This document shows positions 1-5,144 of a stretch of DNA of 6,797 nt, piece by piece (the first letter of the stretch is position 1; each line of letters opens with the position of its first letter). The stretch is from assembly GCA_007118195.1 (NCBI GenBank), contig SKSA01000323.1:1-6797 (forward strand). The letters are read 5' to 3'. The position numbers and the translations under genes are program-made. The stretch is from Anaerobacillus sp. (lineage in GTDB: Bacteria > Bacillota > Bacilli > Bacillales > Anaerobacillaceae). The notes beneath the pieces were generated by a model. The model was not told the DNA's origin. It saw nothing but the letters and a program-made list of their open reading frames with translations, and did not search any database.

Positions 1-1040
1 CCTAGGCATTTCACGTCTTTACAGTGACATGTAAGGCTATGGGCAACATCAGATTTCATCCAACGACTATAAGCGTCGACTAACGAAGTTCTTTTAATGT
101 TTCCTAAAGAAGGGACATCGCCAAAATCTGTGACGATAATCTCACCGTCAAAAATATTCACATTAAGCCTAGAACGACCATCTGGATCATTGCGGACCGT
201 TACATTTTTTTCGCGATAAAGCCGCTCTAATAAAGCTAAATCGTTCTCATTGGTGCTGCAAGCATAAAACGGGAGTGTCCCAAATAACATCCAGATGTTT
301 TCGTTGCGGTGATTTAAGAGCCGCTCAATTCCGTCTTGAAGCTCGTCGATCGTAGCAACTTCTAATGCACTTGCAAAATCACTCGGATACATCGGATGAA
401 CCTCATGGCGTTGGCAGCCCATTTCGACGATTTGGTCATGAATTTTTTCTAAATGAGGTAATGTTCGTTGATTGATCATCGTTTCCGCTGAGACGATAAC
501 CCCTGCTTTTGTTAATGCCTTTGCATTCTCGACCATCCGGGTAAAATAACTAGCACGCTGCTCATAAGAAGGCTTTTTATCCATCATCGCAAAGCCGATA
601 TCACAAAAGTCGTCGACACTTCCGTAATTGTGCGAGATGTGGAGCACATCTAAATAAGGCGCAATTTTTTCGTAACGACTTAGTTCGACCGTTAAGTTAG
701 AATTGATTTGAGTACGGATACCGCGATTGTGAGCGTATTTCAGGAGAGGCACGACATATTCTTCTACTGATTTTTTTGATAACATCGGTTCACCGCCCGT
801 GATGCTGAAAGAGCGTAAATGAGGAATTTCCTCTAGGCGACGCAATAATAACTCTAATGGTAACGGATCAGGGTCTTTCGTTTGTAATGTATAGCCTACG
901 GCACAATGTTCGCAGCGCATGTTACATAACGTCGTTGTCGTGAATTCAATGTTTGTTAAACGGAGTTCACCATACTGTTCAATATCCATATATGCTTCCC
1001 ACGGATCGTACGTAGGTGTGATCGCTTTTAAATTTTTCAA
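1..1040 (-). CDS. yfkAB: Radical SAM/CxCxxxxC-motif protein YfkAB (C-terminus cut by window edge)
   Basis: Radical SAM enzyme of unknown reaction; family members bind a 4Fe-4S cluster and S-adenosylmethionine in the cytoplasm. The reverse-strand translation gives 346 residues. It shows the cluster motif CNMRCEHC (Cys39, Cys43, Cys46), the SAM-binding TGGEP at 81-85, and at the very end CHCKDVKC (Cys338, Cys340, Cys345), the CxCxxxxC signature that names the YfkAB family and may hold a second cluster. The protein is open at base 1, so only a short tail is probably missing. The start is TTG at 1040-1038, preceded on the minus strand by AGAGGAAG (1054-1047) with six bases between; the first in-frame Met (residue 18) lies inside the conserved-looking N-terminal segment and has no ribosome site. 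The gene diverges from the small yfjT-like gene, as I recall for the B. subtilis neighbourhood. Family identity is strong; substrate is unknown. Confidence 0.93.
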   Translation of the reverse strand, partial: MKNLKAITPTYDPWEAYMDIEQYGELRLTNIEFTTTTLCNMRCEHCAVGYTLQTKDPDPLPLELLLRRLEEIPHLRSFSITGGEPMLSKKSVEEYVVPLLKYAHNRGIRTQINSNLTVELSRYEKIAPYLDVLHISHNYGSVDDFCDIGFAMMDKKPSYEQRASYFTRMVENAKALTKAGVIVSAETMINQRTLPHLEKIHDQIVEMGCQRHEVHPMYPSDFASALEVATIDELQDGIERLLNHRNENIWMLFGTLPFYACSTNENDLALLERLYREKNVTVRNDPDGRSRLNVNIFDGEIIVTDFGDVPSLGNIKRTSLVDAYSRWMKSDVAHSLTCHCKDVKCL

Positions 1041-1068
1041 AAAAAACTTCCTCTCTAATGCTAATCTG

Positions 1069-1090
1069 TAGTACATTTTAAAATGTACTA
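1069..1090. promoter_or_regulatory. Perfect 22-bp palindrome, candidate operator on the yfkAB promoter
   Basis: The half-site TAGTACATTTT (1069-1079) is followed directly by its exact reverse complement (1080-1090), with no mismatch and no spacer. The predicted -10 box of the minus-strand yfkAB promoter sits at its centre, a classic place for a repressor operator. I do not recognise it as a known Bacillus box such as those of Fur, PerR, LexA, CodY or Rex. The regulator is unknown. Confidence 0.6.
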
Positions 1091-1103
1091 TGAGAAATGT
1101 AAA
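1075..1103 (-). promoter_or_regulatory. Sigma-A-type promoter of yfkAB
   Basis: Read on the minus strand, -35 is TTTACA (1103-1098), followed by a 17-base spacer and -10 TAAAAT (1080-1075). Transcription would begin near 1068, giving a leader of roughly 28 bases that contains the AGAGGAAG ribosome site. Position and spacing fit yfkAB well. Confidence 0.6.
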
Positions 1104-1141
1104 TTTATAAGGTTTTCTGTGTAAAAAATAAATAGTGTGTT

Positions 1142-1159
1142 GGCTTGCTTGAACAAGCC
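1142..1159. repeat. Short hairpin, 6-bp stem
   Basis: GGCTTG (1142-1147) pairs with CAAGCC (1154-1159) around a six-base loop, CTTGAA. On the plus strand it is followed by only three T residues, so it is a weak terminator at best; on the minus strand there is no T tract. Function is unknown. Confidence 0.4.
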
Positions 1160-1264
1160 TTTATATCGATAAAGATAACAGTGTAGTGAAAGAAGGACGG
1201 CCGAAATTACATTACATACCGGGTTAAGAGAATACGCTCGTAAATGTTTAGTGTGGCAATGAAC

Positions 1265-1289
1265 GTACATATACATTTTACATTGTAAA
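1265..1289. repeat. TACAT repeat cluster ending in the inverted repeat TTTACA-T-TGTAAA
   Basis: TACAT occurs three times (1266-1270, 1272-1276, 1279-1283), and the last copy is part of TTTACA (1277-1282), T, TGTAAA (1284-1289). The 9-mer TACATTTTA at 1272-1280 is identical to 1072-1080 inside the 22-bp palindrome, so this may be a second, degenerate site for the same regulator. AT-rich sequence makes chance similarity possible. Confidence 0.3.
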
Positions 1290-1312
1290 TTATATAAGTG
1301 GTTAAGCTAATA

Positions 1313-1326
1313 AAAGGAAATCCTTT
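1313..1326. repeat. Inverted repeat overlapping the yfjT-like -35 box
   Basis: AAAGGA (1313-1318) and TCCTTT (1321-1326) are exact reverse complements separated by AA. The right arm overlaps the first two bases of the predicted -35 box TTGTTT at 1325-1330, so a protein bound here could affect that promoter. Short and AT-rich, hence only suggestive. Confidence 0.3.
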
Positions 1327-1353
1327 GTTTTTAAAGTAAAACAGTACTATACT
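1325..1353 (+). promoter_or_regulatory. Sigma-A-type promoter of the yfjT-like gene
   Basis: The -35 box is TTGTTT (1325-1330), followed by a 17-base spacer and -10 TATACT (1348-1353). Transcription should start at about 1359-1361. The ATG at 1358 would then lie at the RNA 5' end, which supports the TTG start at 1388. Confidence 0.6.
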
Positions 1354-1370
1354 ATAGATGGAAAAGATCG

Positions 1371-1377
1371 AAAGGGG
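1371..1377 (+). promoter_or_regulatory. Ribosome binding site that fixes the TTG start of the yfjT-like gene
   Basis: AAAGGGG lies ten bases before the TTG at 1388 and downstream of the upstream in-frame ATG at 1358. That ATG has no ribosome site in front of it, so translation almost certainly begins at 1388. Confidence 0.65.
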
Positions 1378-1387
1378 TAGTTATAGT

Positions 1388-1576
1388 TTGGGAAAATCAG
1401 TTTATGAGCAAAAAGAACAGTTGAACTTTTTATATGGAAAAATGGATGTATTAATGAAGATGTTAGATACGATTGAACCAGAAGAAGCTGGCGTCGAAGA
1501 GATCGATCGTATTATTGAAATGCTTGATGAAATTGAAAATAAATGTAAAAAGTTTCGTAACGATTTACAAATATAA
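1388..1576 (+). CDS. yfjT: Small acidic YfjT/SE1561-type protein
   Basis: A 62-residue cytoplasmic protein of unknown function. From the TTG start it begins MGKSVYEQKEQLNFLYGKMD and continues as two probable amphipathic helices rich in Glu, Asp, Lys, Leu and Ile, split by a turn around EPEEAGVEE (residues 31-39), with one Cys near the C-terminus. There is no signal peptide or membrane segment. It resembles the small proteins named SE1561 family in Firmicutes; B. subtilis yfjT, of similar size, sits next to yfkAB in the same divergent arrangement, so I equate the two by position and by remembered sequence style. An ATG at 1358 would add ten residues but has no ribosome site and coincides with the predicted transcription start. 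A terminator follows 12 bases after the stop, so the gene is probably monocistronic. The gene call is firm; the family name is moderately sure. Confidence 0.8.
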   Translation: MGKSVYEQKEQLNFLYGKMDVLMKMLDTIEPEEAGVEEIDRIIEMLDEIENKCKKFRNDLQI

Positions 1577-1588
1577 AGATTTAAGTAC

Positions 1589-1621
1589 AGCGCCTTTTAA
1601 ACATGGGGCGCTTTGCTTTTT
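1589..1621 (+). terminator. Rho-independent terminator after the yfjT-like gene
   Basis: AGCGCC (1589-1594) pairs with GGCGCT (1607-1612), and the stem can be extended inward by T-G wobbles. It is followed by the T-rich run TTGCTTTTT. The loop is about 12 bases and the stem short, so termination may be partial, letting some transcription run into the phosphatase gene. Confidence 0.65.
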
Positions 1622-1636
1622 GTAAGGGGATTCGCT

Positions 1637-1661
1637 AATCTGGCTGCGGCAGGCCGAGATT
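1637..1661 (+). other. GC-rich leader hairpin upstream of the phosphatase gene
   Basis: AATCTGGC (1637-1644) pairs with GCC, a bulged G, and AGATT (1653-1661), around the eight-base loop TGCGGCAG. It stands out as a GC-rich island in an AT-rich spacer and lies 29 bases before the ribosome site. It might be a leader element or an extra terminator stem; the bases after it (TCTAAAGAG) are not a T tract. Confidence 0.35.
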
Positions 1662-1702
1662 TCTAAAGAGAAAAATTAATACGATATAAGGGAGAGGTAG
1701 TT

Positions 1703-2344
1703 ATGAATTTATATTTAATTCGCCACGGACAATCTGTAGCAAATGATGGGGGAATTATTCAAGGGCATAAAGAGTTTCCTTTGTCAGAGGCTGGGCAAAA
1801 GCAAGCGAGTTTATTAGGAGAATTTTTGGCATCACAATCATTTGATTATATATATTCGAGCCATTTGATGCGGGCACAGAAAACAGCAGCGGCGATTAGT
1901 GCTCATCAACCTCTTGATGTTATTAAGTGGGAGGAAATTTGTGAAATTGGCTTAGGACCTCTTGAGGGAAAGACAAGACAAGAGATTTATTTACAGTTTC
2001 CTGAGCTTAAAGACGAGTCAAAATCTATTTTAACGACCGGGATTGCCGGAACGGAAACGGTAAAAGAGATTACGGACCGCTGTCACTCTGTTTTAGAGCA
2101 ATTACTCAGCGGACATAAACGCCATAACGTGATTCTTGTTTCCCACGGTGGATTTATTAGTATTTTTCTCATGTATTTAATGTATGGTGACGAGTGGCAT
2201 AAGGCTCATCGCCCGTTTGTCATCAGCAATACAGGAGTTTCAAAAATTGAGTTTTTAGACAATGGGAAACCAGTTTTTCACTATATTAATAGTGATGCTC
2301 ATCTTTTATTGGCTAACATGCAGAGAGAAAGCGAGTTATATTAG
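1703..2344 (+). CDS. Histidine phosphatase (phosphoglycerate-mutase-like) family protein
   Basis: A 213-residue cytoplasmic enzyme of the histidine phosphatase (branch 1) superfamily, which moves or removes phosphate through a phosphohistidine. The catalytic motif is LIRHGQS with Arg7, His8 and Gly9. The other pocket residues are visible: Arg57 in SSHLMRAQKT, Glu81 in EIGLGPLEGK, and His148 in VSHGG. Length fits the PhoE/alpha-ribazole-phosphatase-like group rather than the longer cofactor-dependent glycolytic GpmA enzymes (about 230-250 residues). The substrate cannot be read from the sequence, and no cobalamin genes are nearby to suggest CobC. The ATG at 1703 follows GGGAGAGG (1690-1697) at five bases. 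I see no convincing promoter of its own; it may use read-through from 1325 or a weak promoter in 1613-1690. The next gene has its own promoter. In B. subtilis as I remember it, this gene is not in this position. Confidence 0.9.
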   Translation: MNLYLIRHGQSVANDGGIIQGHKEFPLSEAGQKQASLLGEFLASQSFDYIYSSHLMRAQKTAAAISAHQPLDVIKWEEICEIGLGPLEGKTRQEIYLQFPELKDESKSILTTGIAGTETVKEITDRCHSVLEQLLSGHKRHNVILVSHGGFISIFLMYLMYGDEWHKAHRPFVISNTGVSKIEFLDNGKPVFHYINSDAHLLLANMQRESELY

Positions 2345-2385
2345 TAGAGTGTAAAACTTACAAATTATAATTTTATCGAAATTTT

Positions 2386-2416
2386 TGGACAAAAGTGAGC
2401 GTTTACATTGTATAAT
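2386..2416 (+). promoter_or_regulatory. Promoter of the fumarase gene
   Basis: A consensus -10 TATAAT lies at 2411-2416, with TGGACA at 2386-2391 as the best -35. The spacer is 19 bases, longer than ideal, so the promoter may be weak or helped by another factor. It would give an untranslated leader of about 45 bases ending in AAGGGGA, eight bases before the TTG at 2469. Confidence 0.5.
2394..2407 (+). promoter_or_regulatory. Candidate CcpA catabolite-responsive element (cre)
   Basis: AGTGAGCGTTTACA matches the Bacillus cre consensus TGWNANCGNTNWCA at every fixed position except the first (A for T). It lies between the -35 and -10 boxes of the fumarase promoter, where bound CcpA would repress. 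That fits a TCA-cycle gene held down by preferred sugars. The match is by eye. Confidence 0.5.
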
Positions 2417-2468
2417 TACTATTGGAGATAAAAAAATAATATTTTTGCTGTGGAAGGGGAAATAGGAA

Positions 2469-4004
2469 TTGGAAAAATTTAAAGAAAGCATTTATAAGCT
2501 TGTTGTTGAAACGTCTACGAATCTTCCAAACGATGTGCGCCGCGCGATCCAGGCTGCCAAACAAAAGGAAAATGCTGGTACGACGGCAGCGCTATCACTA
2601 GCAACAATTACGAAAAATATTAGTATGGCCGATGAAAATGTATCACCAATCTGTCAAGATACAGGGATGCCGACGTTTAAGATTAAAGTTCCTGTAGGAG
2701 CCAATCAAATTGAAATGAAAAAAGCAATTTATGAAGCACTTGCTGATGCTACGAAAGACGGGAAACTTCGCCCGAACTCTGTAGATTCAATTACAGGTGA
2801 AAATAGTGGTAATAATCTTGGACCGGGAACACCGATCATTTATTTTGAGCAATGGGAAAAAGATGATATTGAAGCACGCCTCGTTTTAAAAGGTGGCGGC
2901 TGTGAAAATAAAAATATGCAATATAGCTTACCGGCTGAGCTGGATGGATTAGGTAAAGCAGGTCGTGACCTTGACGGGATTAGAAAATGTATTCTTCATT
3001 CCGTATACCAAGCGCAAGGACAAGGCTGTAGCGCAGGTTTTATCGGTGTAGGGATTGGTGGAGATCGAATCTCAAGTGCATCGCTTGCTAAAGAGCAGTT
3101 GTTCCGCTCTAGTGAAGATGTTAATCCAGACGAAACTCTTCGTAAGTTAGAAGACTATGTCATGGAGCACGCAAACAACTTAGGGATCGGAACGATGGGA
3201 TTCGGTGGAGAAGCGACTCTACTTGGCTGTAAAGTTGGAAAAATGAACCGCCTACCCGCTAGTTTCTTCGTGTCCGTTGCATATAATTGTTGGGCATTCC
3301 GTCGCTTAGGTGTGACGCTTGATGCTACGACAGGTGAAATTAAAGAGTGGCAATACAAAGACGGTGAAGAAATTAAATTTATAGAAGACGAAGTAGCCGC
3401 AGCTACAGAAGAAAAGAAAACATCTCATGAAGTTGTTCTTGAAGCGCCAATTACAGAAGAGCAAATTCGTGAGTTAAGAGTGGGCGATGTGGTTATTATT
3501 AACGGTGCCCTTCATACAGGCCGTGATGCGATCCATCATCATTTAATGGACCATGATGCACCAATTGATTTAAATGGACAAATTATTTATCACTGTGGCC
3601 CGGTAATGCTTAAAGATGAAGCGGGCGAGTGGCACGTAAAAGCGGCTGGCCCAACAACTAGTATTCGCGAGGAGCCTTATCAAGGCGATGTCATGAAGAA
3701 ATTTGGTATTCGTGCAGTAATCGGTAAAGGCGGTATGGGTCCGAAAACGTTAAAAGCACTCGGAGAACACGGTGGCGTTTACTTAAATGCGATTGGTGGT
3801 GCCGCACAATATTATGCCGACTGTATTAAAAAAGTAGAGGGCGTTGATTTACTTGAGTTTGGTGTACCAGAAGCAATGTGGCACTTACAAGTAGAAGGCT
3901 TTGCAGCAATTGTAACGATGGATTCCCACGGCAATAGCTTGCATGCCGAAGTCGATAAATCTTCATTCGAAAAACTTTCTGAGCTAAAAGAAAAAGTATT
4001 TTAA
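2469..4004 (+). CDS. fumA: Class I (4Fe-4S) fumarate hydratase, single-chain
   Basis: Catalyses reversible hydration of fumarate to L-malate in the TCA cycle, in the cytoplasm. The 511-residue chain fuses an alpha-type domain (about 1-285) to a beta-type domain (about 325-500). Likely cluster ligands are Cys62 in ICQDTG, Cys187 in GQGCSAGF and Cys274 in YNCWAFRR. Asp64 beside Cys62, TTSIR (Thr396, Arg400) and KGGMG (Lys420) keep the spacing of active-site residues of Leishmania class I fumarase as I remember them. The TTG start at 2469 has AAGGGGA (2454-2460) eight bases upstream; the protein begins MEKFKESIYK. It has its own promoter, a candidate cre and a strong terminator, so it is transcribed alone. 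The fold is shared with L-tartrate dehydratase, so substrate is inferred. The oxygen-labile class I form is unrelated to the class II enzyme (CitG) of B. subtilis. Confidence 0.92.
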   Translation: MEKFKESIYKLVVETSTNLPNDVRRAIQAAKQKENAGTTAALSLATITKNISMADENVSPICQDTGMPTFKIKVPVGANQIEMKKAIYEALADATKDGKLRPNSVDSITGENSGNNLGPGTPIIYFEQWEKDDIEARLVLKGGGCENKNMQYSLPAELDGLGKAGRDLDGIRKCILHSVYQAQGQGCSAGFIGVGIGGDRISSASLAKEQLFRSSEDVNPDETLRKLEDYVMEHANNLGIGTMGFGGEATLLGCKVGKMNRLPASFFVSVAYNCWAFRRLGVTLDATTGEIKEWQYKDGEEIKFIEDEVAAATEEKKTSHEVVLEAPITEEQIRELRVGDVVIINGALHTGRDAIHHHLMDHDAPIDLNGQIIYHCGPVMLKDEAGEWHVKAAGPTTSIREEPYQGDVMKKFGIRAVIGKGGMGPKTLKALGEHGGVYLNAIGGAAQYYADCIKKVEGVDLLEFGVPEAMWHLQVEGFAAIVTMDSHGNSLHAEVDKSSFEKLSELKEKVF

Positions 4005-4019
4005 TCTAAAATTATTAGG

Positions 4020-4052
4020 AAAGCCTAAAGCATCTTGCTTTAGGCTTTTTTT
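4020..4052 (+). terminator. Strong rho-independent terminator after fumA
   Basis: A perfect 13-bp stem, AAAGCCTAAAGCA (4020-4032) with TGCTTTAGGCTTT (4036-4048), closes on the three-base loop TCT and runs into seven consecutive T residues (4046-4052). It starts 15 bases after the fumA stop and ends that transcript, so pdaA needs its own promoter. Confidence 0.93.
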
Positions 4053-4129
4053 GTCGGTACGCCACACCCGAGTCGATCGAGGTTGTCGAACAGACATAGA
4101 AAACAAAATGCTCAACTAAAAATACAGTG

Positions 4130-4159
4130 TGGATAATTTAGCCCCGAATGAAAAAACTA
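4130..4159 (+). promoter_or_regulatory. Weak candidate sigma-G-type promoter of pdaA
   Basis: TGGATA (4130-4135) resembles the sigma-G -35 (TGMATA-like), and 17 bases later AAAACTA (4153-4159) matches five of seven positions of the sigma-G -10 CATACTA. B. subtilis pdaA is expressed in the forespore under sigma G. The missing C and T in the -10 make this tentative. No better sigma-A promoter is visible between the terminator and the gene. Confidence 0.33.
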
Positions 4160-4188
4160 ACTAAAAACTAAGAGGAGAGTCTAAGTAT

Positions 4189-4980
4189 ATGAAAAAAATA
4201 CAATTTTTAATGTTATTCTCGTTCGTTTTTTTAATGATATTCCCTCACAGCATTACGGAAGCTTATAGCAATAAAGAGCTCCGTTGGAGTTTTAACCGTC
4301 AGCCAAATAACCAACCGGCGACAACGGAGCCGATTTATGAAGAATTGTTAAATAAGTACGGTGGTTTTTATATTGGCGATACTGATAAAAAAGAAGTGTA
4401 CATAACGTTTGATAATGGTTATGAAAATGGTTATACTCCAGTCATTCTTGATGTGTTAAAGGAAAAAGAGGTTCCGGCCGCGTTCTTTGTTACAGGCCAT
4501 TATTTATTAGAGGAGGCAGGTCTCATTAAACGAATGGTCGATGAGGGGCATATCGTCGGCAACCACTCATGGCACCACCCAAGCCTAGTTGAAGTTAGTG
4601 ACGAACGTCTAAAAAGAGAGCTTGAAAAAGTAAAAGTGAAATATGAAGAAATTACCGGGCGCAACGATATGGTTTATTTACGTCCACCGCGAGGGGTTTT
4701 TAGTGAACGTTCGTTGGCACTTTCGAAAGAAGAAGGTTATGTCAACGTATTTTGGTCGTTAGCCTACAAAGATTGGGAAATTGATAACCAAAAAGGAAAA
4801 CAGTATGCTTACGATAAGATTATGGAAAGAGTACACCCAGGGGCGATTATGCTTTTACACTCTGTGTCTAAAGATAATGCCGAAGCTTTAGGTGACGTCA
4901 TTGATGAACTGAAAAAGCAGGGATATAAGTTTAAAAGTCTAGACGATCACTTACTCAGCAAAAAAATCGAACAGTTTTAA
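4189..4980 (+). CDS. pdaA: Delta-lactam-biosynthetic polysaccharide deacetylase PdaA
   Basis: Deacetylates muramic acid in spore cortex peptidoglycan after CwlD removes the side chain, leading to the muramic delta-lactam needed for germination lysis. The 263 residues equal the B. subtilis PdaA length as I recall it. A hydrophobic N-terminal segment (residues about 4-20) with a likely signal peptidase site near ITEA (residue 25) sends it across the forespore membrane. The NodB domain shows motif 1 TFDNGYENG (Asp75, Asn76), motif 2 HSWHHP (His126, His130), motif 3 RPPRG (165-169), motif 4 around KDWE (Asp195) and motif 5 MLLHS (His224). Asn in place of the second Asp of motif 1 is typical of PdaA, not a defect. 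AGAGGAGAG (4171-4179) lies nine bases before ATG. The gene stands alone between a terminator and a long hairpin. Confidence 0.95.
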   Translation: MKKIQFLMLFSFVFLMIFPHSITEAYSNKELRWSFNRQPNNQPATTEPIYEELLNKYGGFYIGDTDKKEVYITFDNGYENGYTPVILDVLKEKEVPAAFFVTGHYLLEEAGLIKRMVDEGHIVGNHSWHHPSLVEVSDERLKRELEKVKVKYEEITGRNDMVYLRPPRGVFSERSLALSKEEGYVNVFWSLAYKDWEIDNQKGKQYAYDKIMERVHPGAIMLLHSVSKDNAEALGDVIDELKKQGYKFKSLDDHLLSKKIEQF

Positions 4981-5008
4981 CACGACCAATATATACCACA
5001 AATAAAAA

Positions 5009-5118
5009 GAGGTAGTCCTAAATGCAAAGTGTCAGTCACCTACGTGGAATACTATTGAAGAAACACTTCAAAATAATAGTGTTCTCTCTAGGTGAGCCAA
5101 TACTTTTCGGACTGCCTC
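5009..5118. repeat. 110-base nested imperfect palindrome between convergent genes (possible MITE, structured RNA or two-way terminator)
   Basis: The arms pair in order: GAGGTAGTCC (5009-5018) with GGACTGCCTC (5109-5118); AAAGTGT (5026-5032) with ATACTTT (5100-5106); TCACCTA (5036-5042) with TAGGTGA (5089-5095); GAATACTATT (5047-5056) with AATAGTGTTC (5075-5084); and GAAG (5057-5060) with CTTC (5066-5069), loop AAACA. The three imperfect pairs inside these stems are all G-U in plus-strand RNA. On the minus strand the outer arm runs into TTTTTATTT, so it could terminate the GAF gene; the plus-strand exit ATTTACTTTTC is a poor T tract for pdaA. I see no clear target-site duplication. It is far longer than an ordinary terminator. 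Confidence 0.7.
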
Positions 5119-5144
5119 ATTTACTTTTCAATATTCATTTTTCG

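Larger units (their letters stand above)
1104..1324. other. Divergent intergenic region without a convincing gene
   Basis: This stretch lies between the yfkAB promoter and the promoter of the small plus-strand gene. No reading frame here has both a ribosome site and a plausible protein. Visible structure is a hairpin at 1142-1159, a TATCGATA palindrome at 1164-1171, a TACAT-rich cluster at 1265-1289 and an inverted repeat at 1313-1326. The region is longer than two ordinary back-to-back promoters need, so it may hold regulatory sites or a small RNA, but I cannot show either. Confidence 0.5.

Noticed and set aside
1088..1276. 62-codon open frame on the minus strand in the yfkAB-yfjT gap
   Set aside because: No ribosome site, composition unlike a protein (many Cys, His, Tyr), and it runs through the yfkAB promoter and several inverted repeats.
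1402..1411. Shared 11-mer TTTACATTGTA at 1277-1287 and 2402-2412 as a common operator
   Set aside because: At 2402 the sequence is better explained as the end of the cre plus the -10 box; an AT-rich 11-mer shared once is weak evidence.
2362..2373. AAATTATAATTT, a 12-bp palindrome upstream of fumA containing TATAAT
   Set aside because: Pure AT sequence palindromes arise often by chance, there is no -35 at a proper distance, and it matches only part of a PerR-like box.
3155..3358. 67-codon minus-strand open frame inside fumA
   Set aside because: Shadow of the fumarase coding sequence; no ribosome site and no recognisable protein.
4198..4980. PdaA motif 1 reading TFDNG instead of TFDDG, possible inactive enzyme
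   Set aside because: Asn at this position is a known trait of the PdaA subfamily; the remaining motifs are complete.
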